Source: Leptospira limi
GTDB lineage: Bacteria > Spirochaetota > Leptospiria > Leptospirales > Leptospiraceae
NCBI RefSeq assembly: GCF_026151395.1
Contig: NZ_JAMQPV010000002.1
Span: 1-64,000 of the forward strand
DNA: 64,000 nucleotides
Reading direction: 5' to 3'
The notes under the pieces are model-generated. The model had not been told where the DNA came from and searched no databases. It saw only the letters and a list, made by a program, of their open reading frames with translations. This document shows, in pieces, positions 41,879 through 51,699 of the stretch; within the stretch, counting starts at the first letter, position 1, and every line of letters begins with the position of its first letter. A program made the translations under genes and the position numbers.

Positions 41879-42775
41879 TTAGCTAACGATTTGATTACGT
41901 CCAGAAGACTTTGCTTCGTATAAATTTTTATCAGCGATTTTAAGCAATTCCTGATTCGAATTAAAATCGGATAAGTTTCCACCAGCAACACCACCACTAA
42001 ACGTAAAATGGAAAATTTGATCTGAATCAGACTTCATCTCAATTTTGGAAACATTCTCTCTCACACGGTCTAAAATTCTTGCCGCATCGGCAATGCTTGT
42101 CTCTGGGAAAAGGATGACAAACTCTTCCCCTCCAAACCGAGAAATGATATCTGATTTTCTAAAACTTGTTTTTAATGCATGAGCTAATTGTTTGATCACT
42201 TGGTCTCCAATCTCATGCCCATACGTGTCATTGATCGACTTAAATTTATCGAGATCAATCATTGCCAAAGATAATAAGCTATTATGCCTTTTACATCGTT
42301 GGAATTCTTGTTCGATTCGTTCTTCCATATAACGTCGATTATATAGATTGGTCATGACGTCTCGAATCGCAGTTTCACGCAATTGGTCATGTAATGACTT
42401 GATTCGCAAAGCACTAAAAATTCTTGCTAGTAGTTCAATTTCTTTGGCAGGTTTACTGATGTAATCAGTTGCCCCTGCCTCTATCGCTAATTTAAAATAT
42501 TCGGGTTCTGTATGGCCTGTTACCATAATGATAGGAAGCCAACCGACGGGAGATGTCGAGAGGATATCCGAAATTAATTCAATGCCATTCCCATCTGGTA
42601 GTTCCCAATCGAGTAAGACTACATCGATTGGTTCATTGAGGATCTTTTCCCGTGCAACGGAAATGGAATCAGCTTCAATCGCGGTGTAACCATTTTTGGT
42701 AATCCACCGACTGATAACCTTCCGTTGCAGTTCAGAATCTTCAATGATTAGAATTTTTCTGAGTTCTTTCGGCAT
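41879..42775 (-). CDS. response regulator with GGDEF (diguanylate cyclase) domain
   Basis: 298 residues: a receiver domain (KILIIEDSELQRKV, phospho-acceptor D in VVLLDWELPDG, IMVTGHTEPE, YISKPAKE) followed by a GGDEF domain with SLAMIDLDKFKSINDTYGHEIGD and an active-site loop FGGEEF. It should make cyclic di-GMP when phosphorylated. The cognate kinase is not adjacent. Confidence 0.92.
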   Translation of the reverse strand: MPKELRKILIIEDSELQRKVISRWITKNGYTAIEADSISVAREKILNEPIDVVLLDWELPDGNGIELISDILSTSPVGWLPIIMVTGHTEPEYFKLAIEAGATDYISKPAKEIELLARIFSALRIKSLHDQLRETAIRDVMTNLYNRRYMEERIEQEFQRCKRHNSLLSLAMIDLDKFKSINDTYGHEIGDQVIKQLAHALKTSFRKSDIISRFGGEEFVILFPETSIADAARILDRVRENVSKIEMKSDSDQIFHFTFSGGVAGGNLSDFNSNQELLKIADKNLYEAKSSGRNQIVS

Positions 42776-42786
42776 TCACCTATCGT

Positions 42787-44583
42787 TTACTTTTTCTTTT
42801 TTTTACCTAGTATTTTTTCTACTTCACCAGGTTCCATTGGTACTTTTACAATCGTCCCACCTTCTTTTCTCACTTGGTCTAAATCAACAACTGCACCTGA
42901 TAACAATCTTGCTGCTTTTTTAGAATTATCCTTAACACCATACACAACCCATTTACCACCTTCAAGGGATAACACTAAATACGTACAATCGGCTGCTGCT
43001 AAAATCGAATGCGCAGAGATTTGTGCCATGAACTCATAACTGAGTACGATACCTGTTCCCACAGCGACACCTGAAGGCACACCAATCGCTTTGCCTACTT
43101 GGTAGACTCCATAAAACGTACCCACTCCAAATGAAGCAGCAGAGCCCACTACACCCACTGTGGCGGACGTAGCTTTGGTGGAAGCATAGGTGACGACCTC
43201 AGTGGTGCCAGAAGCCCCGGCAACAGCTCCTCCTGCGACTGTTCCCGTCACAGCAAGCCCTCCTCCTAAGACAGTTTGGCCTGCCGTCACACCCACATAA
43301 CTCATGGGAGCAAGGATGTACTTTCCAGACGACTCAGTGACAAAGGCAGCAGACTTCACGGAGTAGGCAGATGACTTTCTAGACATAGCGGATGTGACTT
43401 TAGCGCCCTTATCTAACGACTGGACAGACTCATGTACCACAACTTCTGTACTATTGATGATGGAACCAAGAACGAGTTCAATGCTAGGTGCTGTCAAATA
43501 CACAACACCTTTCCCTGTTAATGTAATTGTCTCTACTAACCCATACATGGTTGTTCCAGCTGCATTCGTACCCAAGGCAACAGGATAGATGAGTCCATTC
43601 CAAGTCACATACCCAACTGATAATAAAGCAAACTTACTAATGGGTTTAATGATACTGTCATACAAAATTGCTTTTGTCGCTCTGGAAAAAGATTTTAATA
43701 AAGCAGTAGGTATCCCTTCATCTTTGTCTGCAATGGCTTCAATTTCTCCCTTGGCTTTCCCTAACTCTTCTTTTGTATCTTTTCCATATTGAAAAATGGT
43801 TTCTTTCCAACTTCCAAATATACTTTCAGAAACGGCAGACCGAATCTCATTGATTTCAGAAGTTCGACTCAAGAATCCACCTTTACGAAAGTCTTCATAG
43901 GATTCATTCCAAGAATTTTTTAATGCTTCATCTAAATCGATGTAACCATACACAGTGGATTCAAAATCTTTTTGGAAATTCTCTTGGTACTTTTGGAATC
44001 TTTTTTTGGCAGATGGAGATGTATCCTTTGGCATCTCTCGGTTGAGTTGCATCTCCGCCCATTCATCCCACTCTTTGCGAATCTCCGCTGATTTTGCAAT
44101 CACTGCTTCGTGGCTTTGTTTCCCTCGATCAAACGATGATCCAATGATGCCATAAGATTCTGCAACAGACGCATACATGATAAAGAGTCCAGGTTTCGTT
44201 GCGTTTTCACTTAAGTACTTCTGAACTTGTTCTCCCTTGTCATTAATATTGCCTGCTGTTTTCCAACTCATCTTTGTTCCGTTTTTGACAACCACAACCG
44301 ATTCGGATGCTTTAATCATGGATTTGGAAAATTGTTCGGCAGCAAAATCATAACGTCTTCCAAGAACCGTAATCGATGCTTCTTCCATAGGAGGGATAAA
44401 CTTAATGCTTGTACCTTTCACAGGCAATGCGCCTTGGTAATACAAAGAGCTATGGCCTTCGATCACAAGTTTTTTGGTATTCTTTAATGGATCTTCTGCT
44501 TTCTTATCAGAGCTTGCACAATACGAAATGGAAAGACCTAATATGAGTCCAAGGATTGGTTTCTTAATTTGATTGAATTTCAT
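42787..44583 (-). CDS. large lipoprotein, paralogue of the upstream gene
   Basis: 598 residues. MKFNQIKKPILGLILGLSISYC is a lipoprotein signal. A helical N-terminal half is followed by a long Gly/Ala/Val/Thr-rich hydrophobic region (about 330-540) that may insert in a membrane, and a C-terminal segment (YLVLSLEGGKWVVYGVKDNS, GAVVDLDQVRKEGG) shared with its neighbour. It overlaps that gene by four bases (ATGA). Function unknown. Confidence 0.72.
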   Translation of the reverse strand: MKFNQIKKPILGLILGLSISYCASSDKKAEDPLKNTKKLVIEGHSSLYYQGALPVKGTSIKFIPPMEEASITVLGRRYDFAAEQFSKSMIKASESVVVVKNGTKMSWKTAGNINDKGEQVQKYLSENATKPGLFIMYASVAESYGIIGSSFDRGKQSHEAVIAKSAEIRKEWDEWAEMQLNREMPKDTSPSAKKRFQKYQENFQKDFESTVYGYIDLDEALKNSWNESYEDFRKGGFLSRTSEINEIRSAVSESIFGSWKETIFQYGKDTKEELGKAKGEIEAIADKDEGIPTALLKSFSRATKAILYDSIIKPISKFALLSVGYVTWNGLIYPVALGTNAAGTTMYGLVETITLTGKGVVYLTAPSIELVLGSIINSTEVVVHESVQSLDKGAKVTSAMSRKSSAYSVKSAAFVTESSGKYILAPMSYVGVTAGQTVLGGGLAVTGTVAGGAVAGASGTTEVVTYASTKATSATVGVVGSAASFGVGTFYGVYQVGKAIGVPSGVAVGTGIVLSYEFMAQISAHSILAAADCTYLVLSLEGGKWVVYGVKDNSKKAARLLSGAVVDLDQVRKEGGTIVKVPMEPGEVEKILGKKKKK

Positions 44584-46061
44584 TTCGCTTGCGCCTCTAA
44601 TTTTTTGGAACGTTTCAATTGTTCTGACATCTCAGCATCTAATACTTTTTTGATGAGCTTAGGATCATCTGTTAGGATTTTCACTTTCCCTTTCTTTTTG
44701 GCTTCTTCTAAGTTGATCACAGTACCAGTCGGGATATCCTCTTCGTCCAAATAATTTCCTTTTACAACAGCAATCACAACCCTTGGCCCATCATACATGA
44801 TGAGAATTGGTCCATCCACTGCTGTGAGTAAAATTTGAGGAGGTAAGACGGTGAGTGCTGTGTAACCTAACACGATGCCGGAACTCATTGTATACATCCC
44901 TGCTTCTGCTACACCGGTTGTGAGATCGTATGTGAGCCCAGTGGCATATGCTGTTGATTCATAACCCACTCCACCTGTCGCACCAATGGCACCACCAGCC
45001 GAAGTTGCCGCAACAGAAGTCACTTGGTTAAAGAGTGCAATCGATGTTCCTGAAGTGTAAGTGGGGACAGTTGCTGAAGCAGAAAGAATCCCGATCGAAC
45101 TAAACATCCCTGCTTCGAGAGTTGGAGAAAAAACGCGGTAACCAGCTTTTGTTCCATAATAAAAAACAAGCCCAGTCGAAACGAGAGCATTCGAAGAAAA
45201 ATTCATCCCTTGTGAAAGGGGAACATAGACTCCATTGACGAGTAAAAGTTCACCTGTATTCACAGTTGTTTTGGTGATCGGTGATACAACTACTTCCTTC
45301 AAGGCAACGGTATAACCTTGGAAGATATCAATGAGTGCAAGGAGTGCATTGTCTCTCTCACCTGATTCTTCATAATTGCGAGTGAATTCGTCTGAAGCTT
45401 TTTTAAAGGAATCACCCCATGAGTTCATTACATTCTTCGAATTGTTTTTCAGAGTGGATGTAAACAATTGATTGAGTTGGCCTGATTTTTGATTGCGAGC
45501 ATCCGCATACCGACTCAGTTCTTTATCTAAAAGATCAATGTCCGATTTGACTCTTGGAACTAAATACACATAACCTAATACAAAGCGACTGCCTGCTTCA
45601 CTAAAACTGGATTTGGAGAGTTTCCACTCTTCTTTCGAAAGTTGGACGCCAGCATCATAAATATCTTCTGTCCTTCTTGTTCCTTCCGAATAACCGTCTT
45701 TTGTCCAATTTTTCACGGCATTCATCGTGTTCCCAAGTTTGCCCGGGAAATCTTCACTTCGTTTTTTTAATTTCACAAGCACCATCGCCTTAGCAACGTT
45801 TGCACTCATAAGATTTTCTTTGGAAAGATCGATTGCCTTTTTCCCAGAAGGGATCACAGCCCATCCTTGCTCATACAGATTTTTTCTGGATCCGATGGAA
45901 TTGGAGGTTAAGGGAGCAATTTTTTTAAACGTTTGGGGTTTGTTGGAAGTGAGGACAGATGTACCAAATACTTTCTCTGATTTTTCTTCACTCAAACAAC
46001 TCACAAAATTTACGACAAAAAGCAAAAGAACGAAACAATACAATTTCAAATGGGACTTCAT
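44580..46061 (-). CDS. large lipoprotein, first of a paralogous pair
   Basis: About 493 residues from ATG 46061; an ATG 39 bases upstream is also open. The signal KLYCFVLLLFVVNFVSC fits lipidation. It shows the same layout as the downstream gene: charged helices, then a Gly/Ala/Thr-rich region, then ILIMYDGPRVVIAVVKGN and GTVINLEEAKKKGKV. The two form an operon and probably arose by duplication. Confidence 0.7.
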   Translation of the reverse strand: MKSHLKLYCFVLLLFVVNFVSCLSEEKSEKVFGTSVLTSNKPQTFKKIAPLTSNSIGSRKNLYEQGWAVIPSGKKAIDLSKENLMSANVAKAMVLVKLKKRSEDFPGKLGNTMNAVKNWTKDGYSEGTRRTEDIYDAGVQLSKEEWKLSKSSFSEAGSRFVLGYVYLVPRVKSDIDLLDKELSRYADARNQKSGQLNQLFTSTLKNNSKNVMNSWGDSFKKASDEFTRNYEESGERDNALLALIDIFQGYTVALKEVVVSPITKTTVNTGELLLVNGVYVPLSQGMNFSSNALVSTGLVFYYGTKAGYRVFSPTLEAGMFSSIGILSASATVPTYTSGTSIALFNQVTSVAATSAGGAIGATGGVGYESTAYATGLTYDLTTGVAEAGMYTMSSGIVLGYTALTVLPPQILLTAVDGPILIMYDGPRVVIAVVKGNYLDEEDIPTGTVINLEEAKKKGKVKILTDDPKLIKKVLDAEMSEQLKRSKKLEAQAK

Positions 46062-46203
46062 AAGTTGGGAGAACGTTATACAAGGAATTGAATCATGCAA
46101 CTGAAAAATATATTCCTTTTGCTTAATCCATGTTTAGTGAAAGTATTTTACTACATACAAGAATTTGAATGACCTTTCGTGATCATTTCAAAGACTTCCT
46201 TAT

Positions 46204-47778
46204 ATGAAGAAATTAAACATATACTTTGCCATCATTGCCATTTTGTTATGTGTTGTCGTTATCTTCAAAAAAAATGATCTTACCTTTCATGCACTCATCT
46301 CTCTTTTCGCAATCACCCCCAATTCGGAAGTTTTTGACTTCAACGCAGCTGACCAAATTGCAAAGGAGAAATTGAAATCAAAATATGTTCCAACCCCTGT
46401 GTACAAAATTCCAGGACTCGATGGAATCAGTTTCGAAGATTATAGGCAAATCGAATACAAACCTGATGTTGCAATCTGGAAAAATTTAGCACTCCCCTAC
46501 CAATTGCATTTTTTCCACCCAGGCCATATTTATAGCAATGGAATCAAAATTTATGAAGTGATCGAAGGAAAACCAGTGGAGATTCCTTATGATTCGTCTC
46601 GCTTTAACTTTGGAAACCTTCCCCTCACCGACGATTTTTTTGAGTTAAGTAAAAAACTCCAGTACACTGGCTTTCGAGTTCACTATCCCATCAACCAAAA
46701 GGAAACATTAGAAGAATTTTTAGTCTTCCAAGGTTCTTCCTATTTCCGTGCCTTATCCAAAAACCAAGTGTATGGTTTATCGGGAAGAGGACTTGCGATT
46801 AACACTGGTCCCGAAGGGAAAGAAGAGTTCCCTATCTTTGAAAGTTTTTATATCAAACGCCCTGAGAAAAAAGATTCCTCCATTTTGATTTATGCCATTA
46901 TGAATAGTGAATCCGTTGTGGGTGCCTATGAATTTTTTGTCACACCTGGTGAGATCACTACCATCGATGTCCGCGCTAAAATTTACTTACGTAAAAAAAT
47001 CAAACGGCTGGGACTTGCTCCCATCACATCCATGTTTCTTTATGGAGAATCCAATATCCCCATCCTTGGAAACATCCATCCAGAGATCCATGACTCGGAT
47101 GGACTTCTCACTTACCTGGGAGAAGACAACTGGGAATGGAGACCTCTCATCAATCCCAAAAAAACCAAACTAACAAATATCGAACTCAACCACCCCAAAG
47201 GGTTTGGTCTCATCCAACGAGATCGAAAATTCAAAAGTTACCAAGATGAAAAATTACAATACCACCGTAGGCCAAGCCTTTGGGTAGAACCGAAAGGTGA
47301 TTGGGGTGAAGGGGATCTCTATCTTTTAGAATTCACAACCAATCTTGATTCTGATGACAACGTGACTATTTTTTGGGAACCAAACCTGCCTCCCAATTTG
47401 AATGAAGGGTACGAATACCAATACAAACTCAGTTATATCGAAAAATCACCGGACTCACACAACCTCGGAAAAACCACTTCCTATTACAAAGGAATTGATC
47501 CCCTCTTTCCAAAAGAGAAGATGCTAACTCTCTACTTCACTGGTGATTTTCTAAAAGCCTTAGATCCAAAAACAGAACTAAAGGCCATCATCAAAAATGA
47601 CATGATCCCAAAAGATCAAATTCGTTATAAAATTGAAAAGATCCGTGAACTTGACCAATGGAGATTACAAATTTGGCATACATCGCCAATTGAAGTTTCC
47701 ACTTGGAATGTTTATTTGGAGAAAGAAAATCAAAAAATCACAGAAACATGGATCTACAGAGATGGCATCTCCAAATAA
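46204..47778 (+). CDS. opgG: periplasmic glucan biosynthesis protein OpgG (MdoG)
   Basis: 524 residues. One N-terminal hydrophobic helix (NIYFAIIAILLCVVVIF) exports or anchors it. The rest follows OpgG: FEDYRQIEYKPDVAIWKN, LPYQLHFFHPGHIY, SSYFRALSKNQVYGLSGRGLAI, TSMFLYGE, HDSDGLL and an RPLINPK region. OpgG shapes the beta-glucans made by OpgH in the periplasm; such glucans act in osmotic adaptation. First gene of an overlapping three-gene operon. Confidence 0.9.
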   Translation: MKKLNIYFAIIAILLCVVVIFKKNDLTFHALISLFAITPNSEVFDFNAADQIAKEKLKSKYVPTPVYKIPGLDGISFEDYRQIEYKPDVAIWKNLALPYQLHFFHPGHIYSNGIKIYEVIEGKPVEIPYDSSRFNFGNLPLTDDFFELSKKLQYTGFRVHYPINQKETLEEFLVFQGSSYFRALSKNQVYGLSGRGLAINTGPEGKEEFPIFESFYIKRPEKKDSSILIYAIMNSESVVGAYEFFVTPGEITTIDVRAKIYLRKKIKRLGLAPITSMFLYGESNIPILGNIHPEIHDSDGLLTYLGEDNWEWRPLINPKKTKLTNIELNHPKGFGLIQRDRKFKSYQDEKLQYHRRPSLWVEPKGDWGEGDLYLLEFTTNLDSDDNVTIFWEPNLPPNLNEGYEYQYKLSYIEKSPDSHNLGKTTSYYKGIDPLFPKEKMLTLYFTGDFLKALDPKTELKAIIKNDMIPKDQIRYKIEKIRELDQWRLQIWHTSPIEVSTWNVYLEKENQKITETWIYRDGISK

Positions 47779-48151
47779 AACTTTGTACGAAGCTGAGTTG
47801 AGTGAACGTTTGCGAACGTTTCTTTTGTTATCGGGCGTTCAAAATGAATATAAGATTTCGAATACTCTTTCCCAATTTTTCCAAAACACAAACCTAACTT
47901 ATGAGTGGGATAGAGACTGGTCTCTTTGGATGGGTTATATAAACACAAACAAACTCAGTAGTGAATCTCCACTTCCATTCCCTGACAGAGCTTGGCAATT
48001 TGGTTCGATGGTTCCGAAAGATTCCGAATGGAAAACAGGTCCCATCAAATCAAAAGAATCCATTATCAGTTCCTTCAAACCCATCTTCGTTTTAGTTTCC
48101 ATTTTCCTTTGGAGTGCCCTCTATTACCTCATCATCTTTAGGTTATTATGA
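47762..48151 (+). CDS. small membrane protein between opgG and opgH
   Basis: 129 residues from ATG 47762, which overlaps the end of opgG by 17 bases; a longer frame inside opgG is not credible. The body is soluble and one C-terminal membrane helix (PIFVLVSIFLWSALYYLIIF) ends the protein. It overlaps opgH by four bases. Its place suggests a helper of the glucan system; classical opgGH operons lack it. Confidence 0.7.
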   Translation: MASPNKTLYEAELSERLRTFLLLSGVQNEYKISNTLSQFFQNTNLTYEWDRDWSLWMGYINTNKLSSESPLPFPDRAWQFGSMVPKDSEWKTGPIKSKESIISSFKPIFVLVSIFLWSALYYLIIFRLL

Positions 48152-50190
48152 TCCAATTACATCGAATTTTATTTTTTACTGTCTTCATGATTCCCATCAT
48201 CATTGGGCTCACTACCTTTGCCCAAATCATCTCCTTTGGTGGCGTTGAGTTAACCGAGTATTACCAATTCATCACCTTACTTTTCCTTTTGCCCATGTTA
48301 TCTTATGGGGCAACCACTTCTCTTTTTGGATTTTTGATCTCTCTTTTGAAAGAGGGTGATCCCTTACTGAAAGCAAAAAAAATCCCAGAGAAGGAATTGG
48401 ATTTTGCAAGTATCGATCGTGTCCCAGTTGCTCTTGTCATGCCCGTATATGAAGAAAATGAAGTTTCGATTTTTGCAAGGATCAAAGTGATTTATGAATC
48501 ACTCGAGAAATACCACTCCCTTCCCAAATTAGATTTTTTTATCTTAAGTGATACAAGAACTCCTGAAAAATGGATCAAGGAAGAAGCTGCGTACCTTGAA
48601 TTATGTGAATCCACTGGGAATTATCAAAAATTCCATTACAGAAGGAGAAAGAGTAACCTAAACGGAAAGAGTGGGAACATCGCTGATTTTTGCCGTCGTT
48701 GGGGCAATCGGTATGAGCACATGATCATATTAGATGCAGATAGTTTGATGAGTGGGGAAATCATTGTCCAACTCATTGCGATGATGGAACAAAATCCGAA
48801 AGCAGGCATCATCCAAACCAATTCCAAATTATTCCGTGCCACCACTCTCTTCCAAAAATTAACTGAATTTTCTTCTTATCTCTTTAGTTCTTATTTCTTA
48901 AAAGGTGCTAGTTTTTGGCAGATCAATGCCAACAGTTATTGGGGCCACAATGCCATCTTACGCATCAAACCCTTTATGGAATACTGTGCTCTCCCCCACC
49001 TACCCGAATATGGTGGGCTTGGTGGAAAAATTTTAAGCCATGATACTGTCGAAGCAAGCCTCATGCGAAAGGCTGGATACGAAGTCTTATGTGCATACGA
49101 ACTCGAAGGAAGTTACGAAGAGAACCCGCCAAATATCATCGATGTTTTGAAACGTGACCAAAGATGGTGCCAAGGGAATTTACAACATTTTTGGTTTTTA
49201 TTTGGAAAGAAGATTCCCTTTATCAACCGTATTCATATCTTAAATGGAATTTTGTCTTATCTCAATTCACCCATTTGGCTCTGTTATATCCTACTTAGTT
49301 TGTGGAATTATATCGAAGAAAGTAAGTTTCTCAATTACTCCATGCTTCCTGAGGAGTTTGAATACTTCAAAGCACAGATTTATGATCCGTTGTATTTAAA
49401 ACTTCTGTATCTTTCATTACTCCTACTCTTTTTACCAAGGGTACTCAGTTACTTGAGTTTACCGTTCAAACAAATTTTCCTAAAGTTTCCCGCCTTCTTT
49501 TTAGAGACTTTATTTTCCATCCTCATCGCACCCATCTACATGATCTATCATAGCATTTTTGTGGTGTCCATCTTCCTAAACAAAAAGATCTCTTGGGGAC
49601 CCCAGAATCGCGATGCGGAATCAAGTTACCCTTTCTCCTATGTGGTTTCTTCCTTTTTTGGAATCACCATCCTTGGGCTCGTTTCTGCTTACATCAGTTA
49701 CTCTTATTCTTTGATGTTATTTTTCTTAACGATGCCCATTTGGATTGGTTGGACACTTTCCATCCCTCTTGTGATGTTCACAAGTCGTGAACAAAAATCC
49801 TTACATTCGTTTTTTGATCTCTCGTACTGGAAACCCAATCGTGGCCTCACAAACAATTTGAGAGAAGAGCTCACTAGGAGTGACGAAAAACGAATGGAAG
49901 GAAAAGAAATTTTCTATGCACTTGTGCATCCAGTTTTCCACAAGAGGCACAAACAATTACAAGGGAACAAATCCTATCGGTCGAAAGTTTCGAACTCCAT
50001 TGCAAATGATTTCGAAATATTACTCGGACAAGGGCCTGAACAATTGGATCGAAAGAAATTACTCAACATCCTTTCCAATCGTGAATTATTAGATTTATTT
50101 TTTCAAAAATTTTGGACCTCAGAAAAATCCAAATGGGGACAGTATTGGAAAAACATTTGGGAAGAGATCAACCCATCTTCTTTTCCATAA
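48148..50190 (+). CDS. opgH: glucan glucosyltransferase OpgH (MdoH)
   Basis: 680 residues. Two N-terminal membrane helices, a GT2 catalytic domain (VALVMPVYEENE, RRRKSNLNGKSGNIADFCRRWG, MIILDADSLMSGE with the DxD, and QRWCQGNLQH), then a C-terminal block of about five helices. It makes the beta-1,2-linked glucose backbone from UDP-glucose and feeds it to the periplasm. The 3' end overlaps the convergent hydrolase gene by 23 bases. Confidence 0.92.
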   Translation: MIQLHRILFFTVFMIPIIIGLTTFAQIISFGGVELTEYYQFITLLFLLPMLSYGATTSLFGFLISLLKEGDPLLKAKKIPEKELDFASIDRVPVALVMPVYEENEVSIFARIKVIYESLEKYHSLPKLDFFILSDTRTPEKWIKEEAAYLELCESTGNYQKFHYRRRKSNLNGKSGNIADFCRRWGNRYEHMIILDADSLMSGEIIVQLIAMMEQNPKAGIIQTNSKLFRATTLFQKLTEFSSYLFSSYFLKGASFWQINANSYWGHNAILRIKPFMEYCALPHLPEYGGLGGKILSHDTVEASLMRKAGYEVLCAYELEGSYEENPPNIIDVLKRDQRWCQGNLQHFWFLFGKKIPFINRIHILNGILSYLNSPIWLCYILLSLWNYIEESKFLNYSMLPEEFEYFKAQIYDPLYLKLLYLSLLLLFLPRVLSYLSLPFKQIFLKFPAFFLETLFSILIAPIYMIYHSIFVVSIFLNKKISWGPQNRDAESSYPFSYVVSSFFGITILGLVSAYISYSYSLMLFFLTMPIWIGWTLSIPLVMFTSREQKSLHSFFDLSYWKPNRGLTNNLREELTRSDEKRMEGKEIFYALVHPVFHKRHKQLQGNKSYRSKVSNSIANDFEILLGQGPEQLDRKKLLNILSNRELLDLFFQKFWTSEKSKWGQYWKNIWEEINPSSFP

Positions 50191-51133
50191 TCCGCCAATA
50201 ATAAGAAGATCGTTTCCAGTCTTCAATAAAACCGCAGTGACCACCTTTTGCTTCAATGACCACATCAATGTAGGCTGATGATGGAATTTCAGTGAACTCT
50301 TTCCAAGGGATGACTGGATCATCCATGGATGTCAAAATGGTGGTTGGAACTTTGATGGTTTTGAAAAAAAGATCATTCAAAGTATACGATGAAAAATATT
50401 CATCTACAGAACGAAACTTAGAAAACTCCTTCACCATTTTTTCTGTTAAGTCCATGACCGATTGGTATTTGTCCAAATCATCAAAGGAATATAGATGAGG
50501 GAAGAGTTGGCCTTTTTTCACAAGGGATGATTTCCATGAATTTAAAAAATATTTCCGTAGGAACGGATGGTCATCCATTTTGATGGTGGCACGTTTTGGA
50601 TCAAGTGCTGGGCTAAAGGCAAAACAATGTTTGAGCCCAGGAATTTTCTCATCTGCTTTTGCCGTGCTATGCCTACCCGCCATTCGTAGTACAAAATTTC
50701 CACCCAATGAAAACCCGGCCAAATAGACAGGAAGTTTGGACTTCACTGACTTTGCAAGTGTGAGTACTGCATCGTATGTTTCTTCGAGTAAACTTCCATT
50801 AAAGATCCCTTCGTTTAAATGGTGGGTGTCTCCGTGGTCTCTCAGATTCAACCGATAAACAGAATAATCTTTTGCTAAAAAATGTTTGGTGGTCCGTATG
50901 ATGTAACTGGAATGGATACTCCCTTCCCAACCATGCACCAAAATCACAATGCCTTTGGGACTTGGAACTTCATGAATCCTTGCAAGGAGTGTGACTCCCT
51001 TTTTTGTTCTGACCGATCTCCACTCGCCTTCGAGATTTTTCCCATACGATTTGTCTGCCTTTGACTTAAAGGAAGCCATAAAGGACTGTACCATGGGACC
51101 TGAAAAAAGTGGGATTGGTTTGAATAAACTCAT
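50168..51133 (-). CDS. YheT-like alpha/beta hydrolase
   Basis: 321 residues. VILVHGWEGSIHSSYI is the oxyanion region, YLAGFSLGGNFVLR holds the nucleophile Ser (GxSxGG), LTSMDDPVIPWKE the acid and EAKGGHCGFIEDW the catalytic His. The layout matches YheT-type esterases. Substrate unknown. Confidence 0.88.
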   Translation of the reverse strand: MSLFKPIPLFSGPMVQSFMASFKSKADKSYGKNLEGEWRSVRTKKGVTLLARIHEVPSPKGIVILVHGWEGSIHSSYIIRTTKHFLAKDYSVYRLNLRDHGDTHHLNEGIFNGSLLEETYDAVLTLAKSVKSKLPVYLAGFSLGGNFVLRMAGRHSTAKADEKIPGLKHCFAFSPALDPKRATIKMDDHPFLRKYFLNSWKSSLVKKGQLFPHLYSFDDLDKYQSVMDLTEKMVKEFSKFRSVDEYFSSYTLNDLFFKTIKVPTTILTSMDDPVIPWKEFTEIPSSAYIDVVIEAKGGHCGFIEDWKRSSYYWRIMEKKMG

Positions 51134-51249
51134 CTTGTATGCTTCCTAATCTGAAACGAAACTGTTATTTTTCAATAAATTAACAAAACCCCATCCTTAT
51201 GGATGACTCTTTCCATTGACAAAGACTCCTCAATGGTTACAATTCCACC

Positions 51250-51696
51250 ATGAGATACTTACCCATTCCCCTTCTCGTTTTTCTCTTCACTTGCCATACC
51301 TATACCCCTTGGAAATCCGGATGGAAACAAAAAGACGGATCCGAAGTATTCTATGCTGCAGTCTCTGCAAAAGCAAGTGAACAAGCGATCGAATCTGGTA
51401 GTTTAGCAATGCGAAGAACCACTTGCGTAAACGCAACGAACCTACTTTCCACTTCGCCTAAACTAACAAGCATTTTGTTAGAGAATGAATCTGTAGAACT
51501 CTCAGAAACAGAAATCAAAGACCTGGGGCGCCTGATTGCCTCACACAAAATCAAACCCAAACAAGATTCTTGCCAATCGGAAGAAGGAGGTTTTTTCCTC
51601 CCAAGCCCTGCATGGGAAAATTGCCAATGTTTGTACCTCATTGAATACCCAGGTGGCAGATCCCAATTCCGCCAAGACATCACCCAAGTCAAATAA
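51250..51696 (+). CDS. putative lipoprotein
   Basis: 148 residues. MRYLPIPLLVFLFTC is a lipoprotein signal. A YAAVSAKASEQAIESGSLAMRRTTCVNAT stretch recalls small lipoproteins in which a conserved helix carries repeated Ala and a Cys. Function unknown. Ends four bases before the convergent HTH gene. Confidence 0.7.
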   Translation: MRYLPIPLLVFLFTCHTYTPWKSGWKQKDGSEVFYAAVSAKASEQAIESGSLAMRRTTCVNATNLLSTSPKLTSILLENESVELSETEIKDLGRLIASHKIKPKQDSCQSEEGGFFLPSPAWENCQCLYLIEYPGGRSQFRQDITQVK

Positions 51697-51699
51697 CCA

